This document shows, one piece after another, positions 47,763-59,245 of a stretch of 64,000 nucleotides of DNA. The notes beneath the pieces are model-generated. The model was not told where the DNA came from. It was given only the letters and a program-made list of their open reading frames with translations, and made no database searches. Numbering within the stretch: position 1 is the first letter of the stretch; each line of letters starts with the position of its first letter. Origin of the DNA: Acanthosoma haemorrhoidale. Its lineage: Eukaryota > Arthropoda > Insecta > Hemiptera > Acanthosomatidae. Both the position numbers and the translations under genes were made by a program. The stretch lies in NCBI GenBank assembly GCA_930367205.1, contig OV884011.1, positions 124,493,866 through 124,557,865 on the forward strand, written 5' to 3'.

Positions 47763-49106
47763 AATGAGATAGCCAGTGAGTACTAATGTGATGATTACAA
47801 TGAAACCAACAACATAAAACATAAACCAGTATCGGTGAATCAACATATACCATATGAAGAATGAATTGAACCTTAAAGTAATTGAACCAAGTGTTGGTTT
47901 CTTCTATCTTTAATTTTGTTGATTCGATATTTTAATCTATTCATTTTTTCAACATGGCAGCTTTTAGCTCTTGTCCTTCCTTCTCATCCTCAATAATTCA
48001 TTAAACCTAAGATCTAAATGCTGCTCTGCTTTTAGGATTAGTTGTTTTTTCTCAAACCAGTGTTGTTCTCTATTGAATGAATCTGTGTGGTTACATGTTA
48101 TAGTATTTTGCTGTGATTTCATGGTATGAATTTTACCACTATGGTTTGACATTGTAAAATTTTTAATAAATAGTTGCTATAAATTGCTTTGATGCGTACT
48201 TAGTTAAAGAAGACAACAATTTCGTGCAATATAATTCATGAGACAATTGTAATTTTAACAAGTAGAATTCATATGTAATAAATATGCATAAATGCATAAA
48301 TTGCAGCCCCAATTTCACCTAGATGAATGATTATTGCAGAGACGTTACTTTTGTCGATTGAACGACTTAATAACTACCAACAAAGTCTTACAAAACAATT
48401 ATTGGACATTTTGATGACTCACATTTCGATTTAATACTTAAAGCGTGTTCGCACGGATGGTAGTTTAGTATTAATATATATAGTAATTCTGGAAAGCAAT
48501 CCCAGTAATATTTTTATTCAAAGAGAAACTGTAAAGGAAGGGCCAGGGACAAAATAATTACCGTTCTGATAATTTTCAGAAAGTTCACTTTGTAGGATAG
48601 CCGTTCGATATTGTTTAGGGTTTCGTTTTTATATAGACTCGAGGTATCTTGAGTTTATGTCAATTACGTCCCGTTTTAAGTCACATTATTCCAACTTGAG
48701 CACCTCTTCAGAAATAGACATGGTAATTGATTTTGTCACTAAAGCACTTGAGAAATACTGAGTGAGCTATTAAATGTTCTTTTGAGTATAATCAAATTGT
48801 TGACTGCTTTGTTGGTAGACAGAGTTTGTTATGAATGTAAGTTTAAACAACACGCACAGCTCCACATAAATCTCCATTAATTTTCTCTTTCTTTGTTATA
48901 TCAAATCATTTTGAAAATGAGAATAATAGTAACATAAAAAGTAGCAGTATAAAATAAAGGAAAATTCAAAATTGAATTTAAGGAATAATCCCTTATTCTT
49001 AAGGTTCTTTACAATTTCTAAACTAGAAGTTCAGTAGCAAAACATAACGAGTTTTATGATTAGTGCTGGTCGTGGAATGTTACAATTAACTAATAAATCT
49101 TCTGTC
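47763..49106. other. AT-rich spacer
   Basis: A short minus-strand frame at 47964-48152 has no known motif. Nothing else is supported. Confidence 0.45.
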
Positions 49107-49727
49107 TCTCCACAATATGGTGTTTATCCACCAATGACGTGTTCAACATGTTGATAAAATGGAAAGTCACATTATATAAACCTCGACGATGCATATGGAG
49201 ACTAAATAAAGAATAAATAAATCCCATTTAAAAAGTTAACACTGCTGAATTGTACTGTGTCCGATATTGACCATCCATATAACAATTATTCAAATTATTT
49301 TTTTTTTAATTCAACACTTATGTAATAAATAATTAAAAAACAAAATCCTGCATTAATTTCATGGCTACTCACCCAATCTATGGTTTGAAAAAACTTTTAT
49401 ATTATAAATAATTTATATCAACATAGAGTTTAGAATAGGTTTGCTAACTTCTTGACGGCTTGATCGAGGATGTATGGAAGGGGTTTCTTATCAAACGTGA
49501 AAATTTTAATAACATATAAAAAGGAATGAGGCATCTAGATTGTCAGGCAATTCAGCACTGTTAATATATTAAATAGGTTTTATTTATTGTTATTTATTTA
49601 TTTTCGTTAGTCTCCATATGCACAAGGGGTTTTTATCGCGTTACATTTAATTTTAGCAACTGAAGATGATAGCTTAGAGTTGTCGAAATCGATATTGGTT
49701 AACTAATACTTCATTGCGGAGAGGCTG
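49107..49727. repeat. Fold-back structure with imperfect long inverted repeats
   Basis: The left arm, 49107-49223, reads CTCTCCACAATATGG at its outer end and TGCATATGGAGACTAA with an AATAAATAAAT tail inside. The right arm (49588-49727) gives the same order on the minus strand: CTCTCCGCAATG, then TGTGCATATGGAGACTAA and AAATAAATAAAT. Arms are 100-140 bases, diverged, with about 360 bases of AT-rich DNA between. This fits a fold-back MITE or two opposed copies of a short repeat. No target duplication was defined. Confidence 0.5.
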
Positions 49728-52700
49728 AACATATATTATTTAATAACTTTTTTTTTTATATTTCCGATCATTATTCAAATCGAAGGAAAATAATATGGTT
49801 AACATCAATGCATATTTAAATTTTACATATGGTAAAGTAATTAGGATTTAACAACTGGGGCACGTACCTGCATTAGCAAAGTGAATACAAATAATACAAC
49901 TCGGCTGAGTTTGTGTCATGGAACTGTTTGCACAGAACATCAATGGAGAGCAATAGTGATTAAACACCAATATCTGATTTGTTTGCTGTCATTAAGTTGT
50001 GAATTTCCGAAAATGTTTACTTTGCTTGGTTAGTGATAGTCAATCAGTGCTAAAATTAACTTAAACAGTACATTCAACCTGATAAAACGGCGATGCAAAA
50101 TTAATATCATATTACTTATAGACTGATAAATTAGTAACTTGGTTAATAAACATTTAAAATGTGACAAAGTAACGTGAACAACCCTCTTATATTTCTGAAT
50201 AAGAAAAAAATCACAATGAACGAAAAAATGATGACGCAGTTAGACTAATCATTGAACCACAACCAAAACTATAAATATATTTTAATTAAAAGTACTTTTA
50301 AAGGAGAGCGAAGCAGTATAAACTTTCAAACAATATTTGAAATTTTAGACAAGCATATTACGCTATATTAAATTTTAGTTCTGATGATTTTGAAGAAATT
50401 AACGATAAAATTGGACCAAGTTATATGTCATAAAGTTAAGCGGTATATAATTCTACATTGATTATAAATTATAAACAGTTATCTTAGAGGATATAAATAT
50501 GGGGATAAAACTAAGATATTTGTATAGAAAGGGACCAATGGAATTAGGTTCACGTCAATCATCTACATAATAAACAAATATCTCAGGTTGGATATTTTAC
50601 GAAATGTTTTATATTTTTATTCCCATTTTTTTATTTCATATATTGTATATTATAATACCCCAAACTATAGTATTTAATTGCTCCATTCGCATTCATAGAG
50701 TTCAAATTTCATTTTTAAACCCACAAAACAAGTAAACATATTGTTTTCTTGAATGTTATTATAAACGCACACAAAAAAACCGGTGTCTTTGTAAAATGAA
50801 TTTTATGTCTAGTTTTCAAAGCTGTAGTTCTTGATGCATGCATAGGGGAAACGTTGAAGGTTTCATGATATTTCTTGAATAATTTGGAAGATGCTGAAGC
50901 TTAACTGAACAACCCATGGTGGAAATAAACACCAATAAACAAATATCATCAAAACATACAATAAATGAAGTTTACTTAAATAATATACAGTTAACAATAT
51001 GATTATCAATAAGAGTTCAATCAAGTTTACATTCTTCAGTAAAATAATTAATATATTGTAAAAGCAAATGATACTGCAAAGAAACATATACTCATCCACA
51101 TCTCATTATAGCATATGGGTTATGTCAGCTGTTTAGTACAGTGGGTTGTGGGATCTCTCGCCGAGGTGGTGAAAAAGAAAACATTCCACTTCCATTGTGA
51201 GCTGGGGCTTGCTAAGTTGGTTGACCGCAGCAGAGTGATTGTTAACACTCGTTATGTGGATCATGGCATATGGCAGCCGCTTCGTGGGATCTTGGGGTTT
51301 AATAAAAAAGAAAGTTATACAAAAAAACTAGGTTGTTGTGGACTCTTGCATAAAGTCATTAGCATACAGTTACACCTGTCTAAGTGTTCCTCCAGATACA
51401 ATTGGACAACCAGTAGGTAGCAGCACAAAAGAAATCAAGAACAAAAACCGGCGTCCTTGTAAAATGAATTTTATAATTGCAGTACATATACCGATCAGTC
51501 ATTTTGTTACAAATTGGAACAATTACTATTGAAACATGAATTGAATAATTTTTGTATGGAAGGATTAGTCTATTCCTTAGAAGAAAAAAAAAAACACTGC
51601 ACAACCAAGAAAACACAAGTACAAACACATCAGTGTTTTATGAAACGCTAACAATATGCAATGCTGTTAGGGGAGTTATTTATTTTTGAAATGGATTTTG
51701 TTTAGTCGTTAATATATTTTCTCTGTTGCAATAACTTATTAATGCTTCAGACTAGGTAGAGGCTGCAATAACTTCTTTAATGGTTGAATAGAAAAAAAAG
51801 TTATAAAATTAAATGCACCATTGGATGGAGTACGACAATATTTCTTGAACAGTTAATCATCAATGCAATTCGGTTTAAACACGCAACTTTGGGTTTATTG
51901 AGCAATTTGGGTAATATGAGGTGGCAGTTAAAGACTGACCAATTTAGTGTTATAAATCAATTTTCAAACGTTGTGGACACCCGTCGATAAATTATATATG
52001 GTGTGCCCCCTTCTTAACTGGTGAATTCGTCAGGTATTCGCCATTTTACACGTTTAAGTCAAATTTATCACATTGACAAGATGTAGGCTTTTTAAATTCC
52101 GCAATTAGTTATTATTAATGAGAATAATATCATTCTCATGAGAATGGGAATTACCTTGCGCACTGAGAGGACAGAACATGTTCATGTTACCTAGAGCAAA
52201 TAAACAGTGCCTGTCACAAGGTGATTGTATGTTATTATCTGATATCTGGGAGATTTATAACCGGCAGCGTGTGGAGTGTTATGATTTAGAGATTGACGAA
52301 TTACCTGTGTAGGCTGCTCACAGATGAAAAAACTGCAATAAGTTTCTGAAATTTACTTAGGAGAAATTGTAAAATAGAAACCATTGGTCTAAAGACCAAA
52401 ATAGAAACAATGGCTGATGTAATTAAAAATATGAAATCACGAATTATTTTTTAGAATTCTGATTACTTAAGAGAATACTGATGGTATTATCAGTATGTAT
52501 ATAGATCTTTCAAAGATTAAAATTCGCTTGTACAGCATTGTTTCTTGGAATGTAAGAATTCATTTATACTTATAATTACAATAAAATCCTAAATTAATAC
52601 ATGTACTTTTGGCTGTTCATCAAACTTCAGTCTTGCTAAAATATTCTTTTAATGACAATTTAGCCATTTAACAGTCAAAATTTCGCATGTTCAGGCATCA

Positions 52701-53160
52701 CCACGTCTGTAACCAACTATAATTCGTAAACCGAATCGGTGGATAATTTGTACGTGATTTCTTAAATCTCCAAAATTCAGGCGTTTAAAAGCGGAAAATT
52801 AAAAAGATACATTGAAGTATTTATACCTTGGAAACTAATATAGTTTACGGAAAGGTTTAATTTTTTACAATCAAGAGGACAATGGGCGATTTATACGCAG
52901 ATATTTTTTTACTGATTATTAAAGTGATAAATGATAATTCCAGGACAGGTGAAAAGATGACATTAAAAAATGAGATTCCAAATAAAAGGATATTTTTGAG
53001 AGGCTAAAGTTGGATGAGCCACCTAAAGTGAAAATATGCAAATGTCAATGATTTAAAAGTGCCAATACCTTTTAACTAACATAAACAGTCATAGCTATAA
53101 ATAACACTCTAGTACTTATAGATATTATAAATTACTTTGAAGTATGGGAAAGAAACATAA
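49728..53160. other. AT-rich stretch with small repeats, no recognised gene
   Basis: A string AAAAACCGGTGTCTTTGTAA and the next 10 bases occur at 50776 and recur with two changes at 51444, suggesting remains of a small repeat family. The GC-richer block at 51115-51420 is open in one plus-strand frame and semi-open on the minus strand, but matches nothing I can name. A 16-bp palindrome is at 52131-52146. Confidence 0.4.
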
Positions 53161-53162
53161 GA

Positions 53163-53330
53163 ATTACCTATGATGTACGTACCATATGGTATACATATAT
53201 ATAAATTAAGTCCGAGCACCGCTAGTGTCCAGCCTTAATCCCTAAATTTCGGGATGAAAACATCCCGAACATATGTATAGAGGATTATTGGATTGAATAA
53301 AGCAGTCTTGAGACAACTTTCTAACTGTTC
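53163..53330 (+). promoter_or_regulatory. LTR-like promoter/polyadenylation segment
   Basis: TATATATAAATTA at 53194-53206, a short GC-richer stretch, a hairpin CGGGATG-AAAA-CATCCCG (53250-53267) and GAATAAAGCAGTCTTGAGAC at 53294 follow each other within 130 bases. The AATAAAGCAG string resembles that of the candidate G1 LTR (31167). It may be a piece of a retroelement LTR, but no ends or second copy are defined. Confidence 0.25.
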
Positions 53331-53809
53331 TTATTACCAACCTTTTTCCTTTTTTTGAGTTTTTCGTTCGATAAACATTAACTCAATATATATATATATA
53401 TGTTTGGGCCTTTAGGCAGTAAATACATTTTTATTAAAAGGGTAATTCAAAATAGAGAGACCTCATTTTTTTTTTGTTTAAACTTATTTGATTGAGAAGA
53501 TTTCAACAATATTTTTTATTATTGTTATTTTTTTTACTGTCGTAAGATGGGTGAAAAAATTTTAAATTACAAATTTATTTTCTTTCTTCTTCTGATTGTT
53601 TCGGCTAGAGAAAATTAGTATGTAAATATTGTATATACGGACATATATTAGAGATTAAAACTTTAAATGTAAGTTATGAAATGTATTTATTTTATTTCTC
53701 TTTAACAGCAATTTTCATTTTATTACATCAACATGCAGAGGAAATAGTTCGAAAGACTATAAAGCTCGAGGAAGTAAATAAATACGTCTTTGCGTATTAG
53801 AGGACAAGG

Positions 53810-54393
53810 CTTTAGGCCTGAGTCTGGTTTAGTCAGTGATGAAGATAACTCAATACCGGCCTGTTCCCCTGCGAACACGAAGTCGCTGTTCCTACAACTT
53901 TGAATTTCTCGGCCTATCCGCCTGCTTATCTATCCGTGCACATCATCGCCCTGTGGTTGACTATCCGAACATCATCGTCCTGCGGTTGACTATCCGAACA
54001 TCCATCGTTTCGTGACTATAAACTTTTTCGTAATTTTATACGTTAATTATACTAACAATTATTTATACTAGTTTCAAGCCTGGTCAAGTTCTTAATCAGT
54101 AATTTTTTTTAAATTAAATTAATTGTTATTTTTGAGTTTGTTTATTGCATATGCCTTACTGTTGGCAAGTTTGTGAACTAGCCGACACAATCAAACATCC
54201 AGCTTCTCACGACGCAACCGGCGCAATTTTCTGGCGTTTGGGGACTTGTTACTTTTTTAAGAGCCCTAGCGCAAACATTTGGTCCTTCGGGCCGGATCGT
54301 CTGTGTTATATTATTATTTAGCGTAAAAAAAAGTTTTTGGAAAAAAAGTTTTTGAATTTTGGAAAAAAAAGTTTTTTTTATTCTTTCTCCCAC
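53810..54393 (+). other. LTR/leader region of the BEL/Pao element
   Basis: This segment precedes gag and ends with CATTTGGTCCTTCGGGCCGG, a string characteristic of BEL/Pao leaders just upstream of gag. A TGGCGTTTGGGGAC at 54232-54245 could be the primer-binding site, which would put the 5' LTR end just before it. The LTR start was not located and no 3' LTR remains. A 29-bp tandem repeat sits inside. Confidence 0.5.
53941..54020. repeat. 29-bp tandem repeat in BEL leader, about 2.7 copies
   Basis: CATCATCGCCCTGTGGTTGA and nine more bases (53941-53969) repeat at 53970-53998 with two substitutions, followed by a degenerate third copy to about 54020. Confidence 0.8.
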
Positions 54394-55610
54394 CATGGCT
54401 GACTTACCTCCTGACAAGTGGGCCAAAATTGTATTCAAGCGATTAAATGACTTTTCAGCGGAATTAAAGCCATTCGTGATGCACCCAAGGCATCAGAGGA
54501 CGATATAAATAAATTTTCTATCATTCGAGGGAAATTTGCATAAAGACTATGTCAACTCATGGAATCAATTATATGAACTATATTTAACTATGGATAAGGA
54601 AAAGGAATTCCCTATTGAGGAAAAATATTTAAAGGTTGCTCGATCGTACTTATATGAATGTAACACCATCCATGAAAATATTATGAATCCTCTTTCAAGA
54701 GTAGTTCCCCCCGGTCATTCAACAGCTTCGTCTACTTTAATGGACCGAAATGTCAGTTTAGCTCAAAATTTAACAACAGCCACTATGGCTCAATATAGAC
54801 TCCCGATGATAAACATACCTCGATTCGAGGGTGACCTCTCGGAATGGATCCGTTTCCGATATATATTTCTCTCGATTGTCCATGACGAAGATTCCTTGGC
54901 ACCCATCGAAAAGTATTATCATCTTATCGGCTCCTTATCAGGTGAGCCTCTTCGTATTGTTTCTGCCTTTCCACCTTCTGCTGCCAATTATGAGATTGCA
55001 TGGAAGGCTCTAGAAGAAAGATACAACAATAAACAATTCTGGCAGCAGCTTATCTCCATAGCATTAGGCAGTTCAAACCATCTGCTAGTTCTTCGTCGGA
55101 TCCCATATACCTGCGTTTTTTCTTAAAAATGGTCGTTGACAATTTCACGTACCTCGGTATTACAAATGAAAGGGATTATTCGGAATTACAGCTCGCTTTG
55201 GACTGCTTGGACTGCGAAAATCGCAAACTGTTCGAAGAAAAGCAAGAAGGGAAAGAATTTCCTACCTTTCAAGCCTTGGTAGAATTTGTACAGTAACGCT
55301 GTAAAATACTAGAGCTCTCAGAGTCCTCACAAGCTGCTCAAGGAAATCGTCTAACGCCTAGTAGCTCAACCAGGCGAACTAATGTTTAACGACTTTCCAT
55401 GACAATCACGGAGAGAAAATTGATTCAAAACTACCTAATGATTGTTGCCCTAAGTGCAAGAAGAATCTTTGGCTCTTTCGATGTTTCGCGTTTAAAAAGC
55501 ATCATATAAGCAGAGATTAGAATTTACTATCAACAATGGGATCTGTTTTAATTGCCTGAGAAAAGGGCATGACTCGTCCAACTGTCCTTCTAATTTTAGT
55601 TGCTATAAAG
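54394..55610 (+). pseudogene. BEL/Pao gag (DUF1759-type), with degraded zinc knuckle
   Basis: ATG at 54394 opens MADLPPDKWAKIVFKRLNDF. A frameshift near 54480 and a stop at 54532 interrupt the N-terminus. The main open part, 54536-55126, carries MINIPRFEGDLSEWIRFRYI, then IEKYYHLIGSLSGEPLRIV and NYEIAWKALEERYNNK, the conserved blocks of the DUF1759 gag family of BEL/Pao elements. Another frameshift near 55090 moves the frame to FTYLGITNERDYSELQ and continues to a stop at 55294. A knuckle remnant with CPKCKKNLW is at about 55448. In a working element gag forms the particle. This copy has at least two frameshifts and several stops. Confidence 0.85.
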
Positions 55611-55633
55611 GCAAAAGGCGTCACCATTCCCTT

Positions 55634-56130
55634 TTGCATGACCCAACCTTGACACAGTGCACAGCCGGAAACTCAGCGACTAATTCAGATGTTCCCTCCA
55701 GGCAACAGGAGGATCCACCCGGAGCAGTAGGAGCCACTGCTGGTAGGAATAACGTTATCCTGGGAACAGCTTTGGCCAAGGTATCAGATTGGAAAGGGGA
55801 GCTTTACACTATTCGTGTGATTCTGGATTCAGGCTCTTAAATCATAACTGAGGACTGCGTTCGTAGACTGGGCCTTCCTTGGAAACCTATCGGGCGGTCG
55901 CTTTGTGGGATTGGTCTTACACAGTTAGCAACTGCTAGAGGTAGAATTAATTTCCATTTATTCTCCACTCGAGAAACTAATACATCAATCCAAACCGAAG
56001 ATCTAGTAATGTCATCGCTGACTCCTAACATGCCAAGTGTTAGCATGGATCCTTCTGTTATTGGAAAATTTGAGAATATCGACTTGGCTGACGAGAGATT
56101 TTTGGAATCAAGACCTGTCGATTTTTTATA
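55634..56130 (+). pseudogene. BEL/Pao aspartic protease
   Basis: The frame contains VILGTALAKVSDWKGELYTI followed by the active-site triplet region ILDSGS near 55820-55838; Asp-Ser-Gly is the catalytic signature of retroviral-type proteases. A stop (TAA, 55838-55840) follows immediately where relatives have Gln, and the same frame then continues as TEDCVRRLGLPWKPIG to DFL and a second stop at 56128-56130 just before GAD. Both stops are single-codon lesions. The sequence between gag and protease has lost its frame. Confidence 0.8.
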
Positions 56131-56473
56131 GGGGGCAGATCTTAGGTTTCAGGTTATTTTACCTGAGCCAATGGTGAAGCTTACTGACAGATTCGGAACC
56201 ATTCCCACAATTTTTGGTCACGTTGTCATTAGAGTTCCGCTTGCTAAGCTGGCAACATGCGGGGAAACATGTCTATCAATAATAGAAGATCCTTCCACCG
56301 ACTTCAAGGCCTTCTGGGAGATCGAAGACGTTCCGAGAACAAATTATTCCCATTCGGATGATGTTGCATCCGAAACGCATTTCAAATCTACCGTCAATAG
56401 ACAAGCTGATGGGAGATATATCACTGCACCGCCATTACGTGATCCTTCCCCAACCCTGGCTCGCGAAATTTAG
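56131..56473 (+). pseudogene. BEL/Pao linker between protease and RT
   Basis: In the protease frame it continues with GADLRFQVILPEPMVKL, then FKAFWEIEDVPRTNY and SETHFKSTVNRQADGRY. The pattern L..FWE.E.VP....E..F..TV.R..DGRY is highly conserved upstream of RT in BEL/Pao polyproteins. The frame closes at 56473 and RT resumes in a different frame at 56476, so there is a one- or two-base shift at about 56470. Confidence 0.82.
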
Positions 56474-56475
56474 CC

Positions 56476-57369
56476 ATGACAAGACTGAGTAGCTTGGAAA
56501 TGAAGTACGTTAAGCAGCCTATGTTGAGAGATCAGTACCACGAGTTTATGCAGGACTCGTTATCTTTAACTTACATGAAGGAAGCGACAGAACATTCCGC
56601 TTATGTGATCCATAACCACACAGTTTTCAAAACTACTGATGCTGAACAGAAAATAAGAGTGATGTTTGATGCATCAATGGTGACTCCATCTGGGTATCTA
56701 AATAAGAATTTGTTTGTTGGCCCTAAGCTTCAAAATGAAATTTCTACCATAATTCTAAATTTTCGACGACATAGAATTGCTCTTTGTACGGATATAGTGA
56801 AGATGTTTCGCCAAATATTGATAACTCCCGAGCATAGACGTTACCAACACACTTGGCATTTTTCACCGGAAGTCGCAGTCAAAACGTACGCATTGCAAAC
56901 TCTAACGTATGGGCAATCATCTTCCCCCTTTTTGGCATTGAGAGACTTATAACAATTGGCGGAGGATGAAGGTAATGAATTTCCTCTTGCAACAAAAGTC
57001 CTTCACAATGACATTTATGTGGGTGATATCATAACTGGTGTGGATTCTTTGGAGGGAACTATATCCCTAAAGGCTCAGCTTGTCGGAATCTTAGCAAAAG
57101 GATGTTTTCTAGTCCACCGGTGGGCAAGCAACTCAGCCGAATTCATGGATAACATCCCGATGGAAGAAGAGGTTTCTTAACTGTGCTTGCAGCCTGAGGA
57201 CACCACATCTAAGATTCTTGGGATGCATTGCAATGCCCGAGCTGATTACTTTTATTTCAAGGTGGAGCTGAGTGGGACCAAAATCACAAAGCGTTCTATG
57301 TTATCAACTGTCTCGCGGTTATTTGACCCGCTAGGCTTCCTGTCCCCAGTGATATTCACGGCAAAGTAA
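56476..57369 (+). pseudogene. BEL/Pao reverse transcriptase with mutated catalytic box
   Basis: One frame interrupted by stops at 56950 and 57178. Landmarks in order: MKEATEHSAYVIHNHTVF, IRVMFDASMVTPSGYLN, LFVGPKLQNEISTIILNFRR, the motif A region ALCTDIVKMFRQILI, YALQTLTYGQSSSPFLAL (motif B), then DIYVGDIITG (motif C) near 57013-57042, and TKRSMLSTVSRLFDPLGFLS near 57290. The usual box is YVDD; here it is YVGD, GGT at 57022-57024 instead of GAT, which removes one of the two essential metal-binding aspartates. The copy is therefore dead even apart from the stops. In an intact element this enzyme copies the RNA genome into DNA. Confidence 0.88.
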
Positions 57370-57650
57370 ATGATTCAATCTCTCTGGCGAGAAAAGTTGG
57401 ATTAGGGCGATTCTCCACCGACTTTAATCAAACACCAATAGGTCGGATATTTCAAAGAATTGCCAAGTGTAAACAGCATCACCATTCCTCATTGGATCCA
57501 TATCACTGAAGGAAGGTTGAAAATATTTGGATTCTGTGACGCATCAGAAAAGGGATTTGTTGCGGTTGTGTACTTGCAAGTCGTGACTGCTGACTTCAAG
57601 AATCAAACATTCCTCTTGACTGCCAAGACTCGTGTTGCACCGTTAAACTG
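57370..57650 (+). pseudogene. BEL/Pao RNase H start, element truncated
   Basis: After stops at 57367, 57403 and 57439 the RT frame continues as PSVNSITIPHWIHITEGRLK, IFGFCDASEKGFVAVVYLQV (the RNase H Asp block) and TFLLTAKTRVAP. The homology then ends near 57645, before the next RNase H block, integrase and 3' LTR. The break is abrupt and is followed by AT-rich DNA, so the 3' half of the element has been deleted. Confidence 0.82.
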
Positions 57651-58076
57651 TCTTACAATAATACATAAATTTAGAAATCACGATACTTGCATCTGACAAC
57701 ACCAAATCTGCCCACATGTCATCGCCAACTTTATATATCTTCTTAATTCGTGCATATTACAATACCTTAAATTCCACCACAATTGAGCACTAATTTAAAA
57801 TATAACAGAGACTAACAAGTCATACAACTTTATAGACCTGTTAGTAACAGATAACAAAATTATTATCCAGAAAGCCCATCTTTCCATCCTAAATCCCTGA
57901 GAACAACACATCATTCTGACTTACATTAATATTTCTGCAATCTTAGACCACATCTCATCGAAAATTCTGAAATATCTTGAAAAAACTAAGGGATTGTCTA
58001 AACCCATTAGTTAGATGATTATTTCTATCACTATTTGCCTGTACACTCTTCCTTGGAGATTAAGTTGGAAGTTGCG
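57651..58076. other. AT-rich spacer
   Basis: No supported feature. Confidence 0.5.
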
Positions 58077-58084
58077 GTGATCTC

Positions 58085-58344
58085 CAGAGGCGTAACTACA
58101 GGGTGGCAGGGCTGGCAAAATGCCACGGGCCCCCGACCCAAGAGGGCCCCCGCCCAAGTGGCCGCGAGCTCAGAAATATTGTTTTAATATTGTACCTATT
58201 TATAAATATATTAAAATATATATACCATAATACAAATCATTGGTTGTGGGTAACTAAACTACTCGTAAGTATAATAAAGCTTAATGATAGGGCCCCCATT
58301 AAAGGAATTTGCCACGGGCCCCAGATGATATAGTTACGCCACTG
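58085..58344. mobile_element. hAT-type MITE with perfect 8-bp target duplication
   Basis: GTGATCTC stands immediately before (58077-58084) and after (58345-58352) this 260-bp segment. The ends are inverted repeats: CAGAGGCGTAACTACA on the left and, on the minus strand from the right, CAGTGGCGTAACTATA. GCCACGGGCCCC occurs near both ends in direct orientation and a GGGCCCCC string near each. It has no coding capacity. CAG ends and an 8-bp duplication are hallmarks of the hAT superfamily, so a hAT transposase elsewhere would have moved it. The open frame at 58103-58333 is incidental. Confidence 0.93.
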
Positions 58345-58450
58345 GTGATCTCTATACATTATATGCCAATGTCCACTCGTGTCTGGAGCTTCTCCCGCTC
58401 TGAAACTTCCGGGTTCACCCGATCCACGTGGAGGATTCCCTAGTATGTAT

Positions 58451-58477
58451 GTACATTGCTGGACAAAATGAATGCAC
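58451..58477 (+). repeat. Possible single Tc1-like terminal end
   Basis: TACATTGCTGGACAAAATGA followed by ATGCAC resembles the start of some Tc1-family elements (TACAGTGCTGGACAAAAT). No inverted partner or transposase was seen nearby. Confidence 0.3.
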
Positions 58478-58839
58478 TACTATGAAATTTAAGTATGTTA
58501 AATATATTTAATTTTAATGAGCGAGCCACTAAGTAAAATAATACCCATTAAAAAAGTGTTTAAGAGTAGAAAATACTTTATTTACTGTATATTATCTTTT
58601 TGGTCAAATTTCTCGTAGCAATACCTGTGGTAACAGTGAAGATCAGTATCTGTCTAATAAATAGAGATATAATGGCTTTAGACCTTTTCTCACTTTATCA
58701 GAGAATAACTCACTTCCAGTTCTCCATACTCCAATCATGCTGTTGTGCTGATGAAGTCGAGCTCTTTTGTAAGCTTGGGGTCTCTTCCTCACATTTGGAT
58801 GGAAACATTGAGTACTTGCCAGACTCCTAAGATAATTTC

Positions 58840-59245
58840 CTGTTACACTTCGTTTGCTTAGTGCCTGTTATGTTTGTAGAACTCGGCCACCCTTGTCCTG
58901 GCCCGGAGAGTGAGCCTGTGGCCTGATAACGCCACGGCGTACGACGTGCCGTAGGCCCTGGTTCATAGTAATGTGAGGACACCCAGCCAGATGAAGTGAG
59001 AGGAGCTCTAAAGCCAATATTATGCGGTCAAGCTTTCGTATGAAGACACCCAGGAGAACGATTAATTACTGAAACCCTCATGTAAAGTGATAACGCTTGT
59101 TTATTTATTATAATTTTACACAGTGAATATTGTATACATACGAGTTGTTTGTGTTATTGTAAACAACGAACGAATAAGTCCTCATATTTGTATATAGGGG
59201 CAGATTGTAATTCTATTATAATAAAGATTTTGTTTAAACTAATCA
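58840..59245 (+). mobile_element. 3' end of a LINE related to family A
   Basis: The last 30 bases read GGGGCAGATTGTAATTCTAT then TATAATAAAG, the same terminal block as family A. Before it lie GAATATTGTATACATACGAG and a GC-rich 3' UTR-like stretch that does not match A copies. The upstream boundary is uncertain. It is best seen as the 3' end of a sister Jockey-like family. Confidence 0.45.

Noticed and set aside
52131..52146. Perfect 16-bp palindrome CATTCTCATGAGAATG
   Set aside because: Palindromes of this size are expected by chance now and then in 64 kb, and no second copy or context supports a function.
58103..58333. 76-codon open frame
   Set aside because: Lies wholly inside the MITE including its inverted repeats and is non-coding.
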